A program made the translations under genes and the position numbers. A DNA stretch of 64,000 bases from Halorussus vallis (lineage in GTDB: Archaea > Halobacteriota > Halobacteria > Halobacteriales > Haladaptataceae), in NCBI RefSeq assembly GCF_024138165.1, contig NZ_CP100000.1:2108001-2172000 (forward strand). Reading direction: 5' to 3'. Shown here piece after piece: positions 59,272-64,000 of the stretch (the first letter of the stretch is position 1; the number at the start of each line of letters is the position of its first letter). Below the pieces are notes generated by a model, which had not been told where the DNA came from, did not search any database, and saw only the letters and a list, made by a program, of their open reading frames with translations.

Positions 59272-59876
59272 GTGGGACGGATTTGGGATTCAGCGGGGTT
59301 AAGACCTGCGCCATCGGTTCGTCTACGCGGTGTTCTCGGGCGTGGTAGAGTCGTGGCTTTTCAGTCGGTACGGAATGTGAGATGCGGCGACCGGAGAACC
59401 GCAATGCGACAACGACTGTGACCGCGGCCGCGACGGCAGAACGACAGCAGCGCAGACCGCTACTCACACGATACAAATGAGCAACCGCACCGCCACCGCA
59501 AGCCACACCCTCCCCAGCCGACTCCTTCACGCCCTTTCGGGCGCTCAGGCGTCCCTCGCGCGAACGCGGCGCTCCGCGCCGCGTTTCCGCGCGCCGTCAC
59601 CAAATCCAGTTTCGCGCTTCTTCACAGCCGCCGCGGCGCGCGAAGTCGCACCCGTCAGGGTGCGACCGTGCGAGGGAGTCGGTTGGGGAGGCGTGTGGCT
59701 GCGGTGCTGTCGCGGTGCGGGTTCTCATTTGTATCGCGATTAGCTAGCTTCATTTGCGCTTTAATCGTCGCAAGTGCGGAGTCGTCTCAGCCACTTGCTC
59801 CGACGCGAACCGAGATTAACCTCACAACGTAGCGCGACCACCTACCTTCAAGCCGGAACCCGTCAACATCGTACGC
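59272..59876. other. 605-bp gene-free gap dominated by a foldback repeat element
   Basis: No supportable gene. The stretch 59272-59460 shows nothing clear. 59461-59739 holds two repeat copies in opposite orientation (separate entry). The remainder is the thpR promoter side, AT-richer near 59740-59765. A frame across the repeats (59477-59743) is an artefact of the element. Confidence 0.7.
59461..59739. repeat. MITE-like foldback element: two dispersed-repeat copies in inverted orientation
   Basis: Left copy 59461-59563 (plus orientation) and right copy about 59667-59739 (minus orientation) share, reading inward, the words cgatacaaatgag, ccgcaccgc, agccacac and ctcccca(g/a)ccgactcc. They can pair imperfectly to form a stem of about 75-100 bp around a loop that holds a smaller perfect hairpin (gtcgcaccc / gggtgcgac). 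A third copy is at 53905. No transposase or clear target-site duplication is seen. Confidence 0.8.
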
Positions 59877-60434
59877 ATGCGACTGTTCGTCAGCGTCGAC
59901 CTGCCCGACGACCTCGCGGAGAAAGTCGCGGCTATTCAGGAGGAGTTCGCCGACGCCTCCGGCCTGAACTTCACCGACCCCGGCCAGGTCCACGTCACGC
60001 TCAAGTTCCTCGGCGACGTGACCGACGGCGAACTTCCGCGGGTCAAGAACGCCGTCCGGCGCGCGGTCGGCAAGGCCGACGTCGGCCCCTTCGAGGCGAC
60101 CTACGAGGGTCTGGGCGTCTTCCCGGACATCAGCTACATCAGCGTCGTCTGGCTCGGAGTCACCGACGGCACCGAGGAGATGACCGCCCTCCACGAGGCC
60201 ATCGAGCGCGAGGTGACGCGACTCGGCTTCGACCCCGAGGACCACGACTTCACGCCCCACGTCACGCTCGCCCGGATGGAGCACGCGGGCGGTAAGGAAC
60301 TGGTCCAGGACAACGTCGAGGAGCTGGAACCGACCGTCGGCACCGTCGAGGTGTCCGAGATCCACCTGACCGAGAGCGTGCTGACCGAGGAGGGACCGGA
60401 GTACTCGACGCTCGAATCGTTCGCGCTCGAATGA
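59877..60434 (+). CDS. thpR: RNA 2',3'-cyclic phosphodiesterase (ThpR, 2H family)
   Basis: 185 residues. The two HxTx motifs are VHVTLKFLGDV and PHVTLARMEHAG, in a tandem fold starting MRLFVSVDLPDDLAEKVAAI. Hydrolyses terminal 2',3'-cyclic phosphate of RNA and, in vitro in relatives, joins tRNA halves by 2',5' bonds. Coupled by a four-base overlap to the GNAT gene behind it. Confidence 0.94.
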   Translation: MRLFVSVDLPDDLAEKVAAIQEEFADASGLNFTDPGQVHVTLKFLGDVTDGELPRVKNAVRRAVGKADVGPFEATYEGLGVFPDISYISVVWLGVTDGTEEMTALHEAIEREVTRLGFDPEDHDFTPHVTLARMEHAGGKELVQDNVEELEPTVGTVEVSEIHLTESVLTEEGPEYSTLESFALE

Positions 60435-61087
60435 CCGCCGCCGAGTCGCCGTCTAGCGTCCGAATCCGCCTTGCAGAGGAGCGCGACGCGCCCACCATTC
60501 GGGACATCTACGCGCCGGCGGTCACCGACTCGGCCATCTCCTTCGAGGAAGAACCGCCGACCGAAGCCGAGATGCGCGAGCGAATCGCCGACACCCTGCC
60601 CGAGTACCCCTGGCTGGTCTGTGAGCGGGGAGGCGGCGACGAAAACGACGACGACGACAGGGACTCCGAAGTCGCGGGCTACGCCTACGCCGGTCGGCAC
60701 CGCAAGCGGCCGGCCTACCGGTGGTCGGTGGACGTCTCCGTTTACGTCGCCAAGAACCACCGGCGGGCGGGGATCGCCCGCGGCCTCTACGAGTCGCTGT
60801 TCGCGCTCCTCCGGTTGCAGGGGTTCGTGAACGCCTACGCCGGCATCGCCCTGCCGAACGACGCAAGCGTGGCGCTCCACGAGTCGTTCGGCTTCGAACC
60901 GGTCGGCGTCTACGAGTCGGTCGGGTACAAGCGCGGAGCGTGGCGCGACGTCGGGTGGTGGCAGAAGCGGTTGCGCGATAGGCCCGACGACCCCGGCGAC
61001 CCGCGGAGTCTGGCAGAAGTCGAAGTGGGCGAGAGCGAGCAGTTCGAAAGCGCGCTGTCGGCGGGCGAGGCGGCCCTCGGACGCTGA
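60431..61087 (+). CDS. GNAT acetyltransferase, phosphinothricin-acetyltransferase-like
   Basis: 218 residues. RLAEERDAPTIRDIYAPAVT at the start, then WSVDVSVYVAKNHRRAGIAR (acetyl-CoA loop), AGIALPNDASVALHESFGFE and GVYESVGYKRGAWRDVGWWQ, in the order of phosphinothricin acetyltransferase-like enzymes. An acidic insert (GGGDENDDDDRDSEV) interrupts the first half and the C-terminal 35 residues are disordered. Real substrate unknown. Overlaps thpR by four bases. Confidence 0.9.
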   Translation: MTAAESPSSVRIRLAEERDAPTIRDIYAPAVTDSAISFEEEPPTEAEMRERIADTLPEYPWLVCERGGGDENDDDDRDSEVAGYAYAGRHRKRPAYRWSVDVSVYVAKNHRRAGIARGLYESLFALLRLQGFVNAYAGIALPNDASVALHESFGFEPVGVYESVGYKRGAWRDVGWWQKRLRDRPDDPGDPRSLAEVEVGESEQFESALSAGEAALGR

Positions 61088-61147
61088 ACGAGCGGCCGGC
61101 CCCAAAGCAACACGATTTTAAGCCACGGCGGGGAAGAACGTGGTACC

Positions 61148-61300
61148 ATGAGCAAGAAGTCGAAGGCGAAGAAAAAGCGCCTCTCGAAACTCGACCGGCA
61201 GAACAGCCGCGTCCCCGCGTGGGTCATCATGAAGACCGACCGCGAGACGATGCGAAACCCCAAGCGCCGCAACTGGCGCCGCAACGACACTGACGAATAA
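61148..61300 (+). CDS. rpl39e: Ribosomal protein eL39
   Basis: 50 residues: [20 protein letters not shown], then [20 protein letters not shown]. Basic, extended large-subunit protein that lines the exit tunnel. Its TAA overlaps the eL31 ATG by one base (TAATG). First gene of the ribosomal cluster. Confidence 0.97.
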   Translation: MSKKSKAKKKRLSKLDRQNSRVPAWVIMKTDRETMRNPKRRNWRRNDTDE

Positions 61301-61578
61301 TGAGCGCCAACGACTTCGAGGAGCGTGTCATGACCGTGCCGCTCCGGGACGCCAAGGCCGAAGCGAAGCACAAGCGCGCCGACAAGGCGATGTCGCTCGT
61401 CCGCGACCACCTCGCCCAGCACTTCAAGGTAGAGGGCGAAGAGGTCCGACTCGACCCCTCCATCAACGAGGCCATCTGGTCGCGCGGCCGCAAGAAGCCC
61501 CCGAGCAAGCTTCGCGTCCGCGCCGCGCGCTTCGAGGAAGAGGGCGAGACGATAGTCGAAGCGGAACACGCCGAGTAG
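61300..61578 (+). CDS. rpl31e: Ribosomal protein eL31
   Basis: 92 residues: [20 protein letters not shown], then [20 protein letters not shown] and [20 protein letters not shown]. Sits at the exit-tunnel rim of the large subunit. Coupled upstream to eL39 and followed after four bases by aIF6. Confidence 0.97.
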   Translation: MSANDFEERVMTVPLRDAKAEAKHKRADKAMSLVRDHLAQHFKVEGEEVRLDPSINEAIWSRGRKKPPSKLRVRAARFEEEGETIVEAEHAE

Positions 61579-61582
61579 AGCT

Positions 61583-62248
61583 TTGTTCCGCGCCGCCTTT
61601 TTCGGGTCGTCGTACGTCGGCGTCTTCGCGCGAGCGACTGACGAGTATCTCCTCGTCCGTCCCGACGTCGAAGGCGACCTCGTCGCCGACCTCGGCGAGG
61701 AACTCGGCGTCGAAACCGTCGAAACCACGGTCGGCGGTTCGTCGACGGTCGGCGCGCTCGCCGTGGGCAACGAGAACGGCCTACTGGTGAGCGGCCGCGC
61801 GACCGACCGCGAGCGCGACCGCATCGCCGAGGCCATCGACGCGCCCGTGGTGGAACTCCCCGGCAAGATCAACGCCGCGGGCAACGTCGTCCTCGCCAAC
61901 GACCAGGGCGCGTACGTCCACCCCGACCTGCCCCGGGAGGCGATTCGGGCCGTCAAGGACGCGCTCGACGTGGAGGTCGAACGCGGCGAACTCGCCGACG
62001 TCCGCACGGTCGGCACCGCCGCGGTGGCGACCAACCGCGGCGTGCTCTGTCACCCGAAGGCGACCGACGACCAACTCGACACGCTGGAGGACGTGCTGGG
62101 CGTGCCCGCCGACATCGGCACCATCAACTACGGCGCGCCGCTGGTCGGGTCGGGCCTGCTCGCCAACGAGAACGACTACGTGGTCGGCCAGGACACGACC
62201 GGTCCCGAGATGGGCCGCATCGAAGACGCGCTCGGCTACATCGACTGA
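61583..62248 (+). CDS. eif6: Translation factor aIF6
   Basis: 221 residues from TTG. The five-fold pseudosymmetric repeats are visible: [80 protein letters not shown] and [20 protein letters not shown]. Binds the large subunit and prevents premature joining. In most haloarchaea I know, the eL20 gene follows at once; here an arsenic module intervenes. Confidence 0.96.
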   Translation: MFRAAFFGSSYVGVFARATDEYLLVRPDVEGDLVADLGEELGVETVETTVGGSSTVGALAVGNENGLLVSGRATDRERDRIAEAIDAPVVELPGKINAAGNVVLANDQGAYVHPDLPREAIRAVKDALDVEVERGELADVRTVGTAAVATNRGVLCHPKATDDQLDTLEDVLGVPADIGTINYGAPLVGSGLLANENDYVVGQDTTGPEMGRIEDALGYID

Positions 62249-62353
62249 GTTCTCGCCTCGCCTTCTCGCGTTTTCGTCACTTCCCTCGTTTTCGTCACTT
62301 TCGCGTTTCCATCTTCAGTCTCTCGCTCACTCGTCCTCCGTCTCCCGTTCGAG

Positions 62354-62387
62354 CGTTGCGAGTGCCGCCGCGGCGGCACTCGCAACG
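62354..62387. repeat. Perfect 34-bp palindrome upstream of arsR
   Basis: Arms 62354-62370 and 62371-62387 without spacer, 106 bases after the aIF6 stop. Its right end touches a TATA-like gtttatctga, so it lies just upstream of the ars promoter. Confidence 0.92.
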
Positions 62388-62407
62388 TTTATCTGAATAC
62401 TTGTTCA
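62386..62407 (+). promoter_or_regulatory. ars promoter and candidate ArsR operator
   Basis: TATA-like gtttatct at 62387-62394 overlaps an inverted sequence tgaatacttgttca (62394-62407; arms tgaa and ttca), 12 bases before the arsR ATG. AT-rich dyads of this kind are typical ArsR/SmtB binding sites, so autoregulation is expected. Confidence 0.6.
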
Positions 62408-62419
62408 ACCGTTCTTCCA

Positions 62420-62830
62420 ATGGCACAAGCCAACGACCGACTCCGGCGGCTGGTCGCCGACGAGGTCGGCGACTGCTGCGACGCCGACCTCGAAGCCCAC
62501 CTCGACGACCTGCGGGCGCTCGACGGCGAAACCGACCCCGACGCGATTCCCGACCGGGTTCGCGTGCTCTCGGCGCTGGCGAGCGACACCCGGTACCGAA
62601 TCGTCCAACTGCTCGCGGCCGCCGAGGAGGACCTCTGCGTCTGCGAGTTGACCCCGCTGCTCGACGTGAGCGACAGCGCGGTGAGTCACGCGCTCTCGGA
62701 GCTAACCGACGCGGGACTCGTCTCGCGGCGCAAGCAGGGCAAGTGGCGCTACTACGGCGCGACCGAGCGCGCCGAGGCGCTGCTCGGCGCGCTCGGGGAT
62801 GGCGCAGTGAGTGCGGAGGTCGAACGATGA
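62420..62830 (+). CDS. arsR: ArsR-family metalloregulator
   Basis: 136 residues. Winged helix: RVLSALASDTRYRIVQLLAA, DLCVCELTPLLDVSDSAVSH, LTDAGLVSRRKQGKWRYYGA. Cys73 and Cys75 in DLCVCEL are the classic arsenic-sensing pair. An extra CC pair occurs at 19-20. Represses its own operon and releases DNA on binding arsenite or antimonite. Coupled to the next gene by a four-base overlap. Confidence 0.93.
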   Translation: MAQANDRLRRLVADEVGDCCDADLEAHLDDLRALDGETDPDAIPDRVRVLSALASDTRYRIVQLLAAAEEDLCVCELTPLLDVSDSAVSHALSELTDAGLVSRRKQGKWRYYGATERAEALLGALGDGAVSAEVER

Positions 62831-63288
62831 GCGAGCGCGTCGGAGTCGCGTTCGTCTGCGTCCAGAACGCGGGGCGAAGCCAGATGGCGACCGCGTTCGC
62901 GGAGCGCGAGGTGCGCGAGCGCGGCCTCGACTGGCTCGACATCGTCACCGGTGGCACCGACCCCGCCGACCACGTCCACGAGGAGGTCGTCGAGGTGATG
63001 GCCGAGGAGGGAATCGACCTCTCGGAGCAGACCCCGCGAGAGGTGACCTTCGAGGAGTTGCAGGACTGCGACTACGTCGTCACGATGGGCTGTTCGGCCA
63101 AGGACGTCTGTCCCGCGACGTGGTCGGGCGAGAACCGCGACTGGGGCCTCGACGACCCCGACGGGAAGGACCTCGACGCGGTGCGCGCGATTCGGGACGA
63201 AATCGAGTCGCGGGTGGCGGCGCTGTTCGACGAACTGGAGGCCGAGCGTGGGTCGGAGGGCGAGAGCGAGCGCGACGCCGAACCATGA
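62827..63288 (+). CDS. arsC: Arsenate reductase, low-molecular-weight phosphatase type
   Basis: 153 residues. P-loop FVCVQNAGRSQMA has Cys11 and Arg17 (CX5R), and further cysteines 81, 89 and 95 in ELQDCDYVVTMGCSAKDVCP allow the disulfide relay of thioredoxin-linked ArsC. Reduces arsenate to arsenite. The C-terminal 25 residues are acidic. Expression follows arsR by overlap. A plain protein-tyrosine phosphatase role is less likely given the arsR partner. Confidence 0.9.
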   Translation: MSERVGVAFVCVQNAGRSQMATAFAEREVRERGLDWLDIVTGGTDPADHVHEEVVEVMAEEGIDLSEQTPREVTFEELQDCDYVVTMGCSAKDVCPATWSGENRDWGLDDPDGKDLDAVRAIRDEIESRVAALFDELEAERGSEGESERDAEP

Positions 63289-63527
63289 GCGCCGAACCGG
63301 CGGAGGAGACGCTGGACTGCGTCGCGGGGTGTTCGCCGAGCGCCAAGTTGGTCTACAAACTGCTGGAGTACGGCGGGCCGCGGACCCAGTCTGAACTGGT
63401 CGACGCCGCGGGGTTGTCGCGGGACGCGATTCGCGCGGGCGCCGAGGCGCTCGTCCGGTGCGAGGCGGTGGAGGCGTATCGGGACCCGAGCGACGCCCGG
63501 CGGAAGGTGTACGAACTCCGCGACTGA
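63285..63527 (+). CDS. Small winged-helix protein of the ars module
   Basis: 80 residues: LDCVAGCSPSAKLVYKLLEY, then TQSELVDAAGLSRDAIRAGA and DARRKVYELRD. A compact winged helix (MarR-like) with CxxxC at 12-16 that could bind a thiophilic metal. Overlaps arsC by four bases, so it is part of the operon; it may be a second sensor. No arsB or acr3 efflux gene is in the window. Confidence 0.8.
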   Translation: MSAEPAEETLDCVAGCSPSAKLVYKLLEYGGPRTQSELVDAAGLSRDAIRAGAEALVRCEAVEAYRDPSDARRKVYELRD

Positions 63528-63645
63528 GCCGGTGGGTCGACGGTTTCGGGTCGACGCGCGCCGCGAGCGGGAGCCGCCGACGCGAGTTCCGTCACGCCGT
63601 TTCCGAGTAGGAAGATTCTTCCCTCCGGGAACCCCACCTTCACGC

Positions 63646-63822
63646 ATGAGTGAGTTTACTGTTCGCGGTCGCTACCAGGACCGGGACGGCTGGCGGAACT
63701 TCGAAACCAGCGTCGAGGCCGAGAACGAGAACGTCGCGCGCGAACACGCCTACGCCAACTTCGGCGGACGCCACGGGCTCAAGCGTACCCAGCTCGAGGT
63801 CGAGGAGGTCGAAGCGCGATGA
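63646..63822 (+). CDS. rplX: Ribosomal protein eL20 (LX)
   Basis: 58 residues: MSEFTVRGRYQDRDGWRNFE, then AREHAYANFGGRHGLKRTQL. Small large-subunit protein of the archaeal LX/eL20 type. Overlaps the prefoldin gene start (ATGATG). Normally follows aIF6; here it is about 1.4 kb away. Confidence 0.95.
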   Translation: MSEFTVRGRYQDRDGWRNFETSVEAENENVAREHAYANFGGRHGLKRTQLEVEEVEAR

Positions 63823-64000
63823 TGGGTGGCGGCGGCAACCCCGAACTTCAGGAGCTCTCCCAGCAGCTCCAGCAGCTCGACGAGGAGAAGCAGGAACTCG
63901 AAGGCGAAATCGAAGAACTCCGAAACGAGAAGCAGGAGATGGGCGACGCCATCGACACCATCGAGGCGCTCGAAACCGGCTCGGTCGTCCAGGTGCCCCT
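63819..64000 (+). CDS. pfdA: Prefoldin subunit alpha (cut by right window edge)
   Basis: The first about 60 residues are visible: MMGGGGNPELQELSQQLQQL, then EKQELEGEIEELRNEKQEMG and IEALETGSVVQVP, i.e. the N-terminal coiled coil and the beginning of the beta-barrel segment. Prefoldin alpha forms hexamers with beta that hand unfolded proteins to the thermosome. Start ATG at 63819 or 63822; both overlap the eL20 stop. Confidence 0.94.
   Translation, partial: MMGGGGNPELQELSQQLQQLDEEKQELEGEIEELRNEKQEMGDAIDTIEALETGSVVQVP

Noticed and set aside
59477-59743. An 88-codon frame across the foldback repeat
   Set aside because: It is created by the two inverted repeat copies, has no family resemblance, and its codons do not follow the genome's third-position GC pattern.

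Overview
The window comes from a haloarchaeon (class Halobacteria). It has very high GC, acidic proteins, many start/stop overlaps of the ATGA type, GTG and TTG starts, TATA boxes close to start codons, and archaeal information genes (RadA, NMD3, eL39, eL31, aIF6, eL20, prefoldin alpha). Haloarchaea-restricted small protein families (DUF5786- and DUF5789-like, PspAB, HalOD1, PGF-CTERM surface protein) agree. I see no rRNA, tRNA, CRISPR array, replication origin or complete insertion sequence.

Layout. 1-7.1 kb: a tightly overlapping MoxR/VWA membrane operon, whose first gene is cut by the left edge. 7.3-9.9 kb: leuS of bacterial type, followed by an AT-rich island. 10.6-22.9 kb: a sensor kinase, an HD phosphohydrolase, an ArsR-like regulator, a degenerate alpha/beta hydrolase next to a degenerate adenylate-forming enzyme, a HEAT-repeat protein, a class-I glutamine amidotransferase and an acyl-CoA dehydrogenase. 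23-32.9 kb: metabolic and membrane genes (APH-like, MOSC, CPBP protease, flavin oxidoreductase, aldo/keto reductase, MFS, cupin, zinc-type ferredoxin, sortable surface protein, PHP). 33-43.3 kb: small halophilic families, an XPD-like helicase, a Tat-exported cupredoxin, and the NMD3 + Trm5/Taw2 pair. 43.4-50.3 kb: DUF2243, epimerase, second CPBP protease, HtpX, DsrE-like, PspAB, a frameshifted histidine kinase and an intact one. 50.7-57.7 kb: radA, an AI-2E-type exporter, sufU, a CopD-like protein, MFS, HD protein, sufS. 58-64 kb: a TPR/DUF424 pair, thpR/GNAT, then eL39-eL31-aIF6, an arsenic module (arsR, arsC, wHTH), eL20 and the start of prefoldin alpha.

The most striking signal that the genes do not explain is a set of at least thirteen long, GC-rich, near-perfect inverted repeats (arms 15-25 bp, spacers 0-8 nt) in intergenic gaps. 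They share architecture but not sequence. A fourteenth lies in frame inside the HD phosphohydrolase gene. Most sit just after stop codons, but two lie between divergent genes, so transcription termination alone does not explain them. A second unexplained signal is a roughly 100-bp dispersed repeat: one copy at 53.9 kb, and two copies facing each other at 59.5-59.7 kb like a MITE-type foldback element.

Functional links inside the window: sufS and sufU form an iron-sulfur cluster assembly pair separated by about 3 kb. The ars genes form an arsenic-response operon placed inside the normally contiguous eL39-eL31-aIF6-eL20-prefoldin cluster. The MoxR ATPase, DUF58 and VWA proteins probably act as one membrane-linked chaperone complex.
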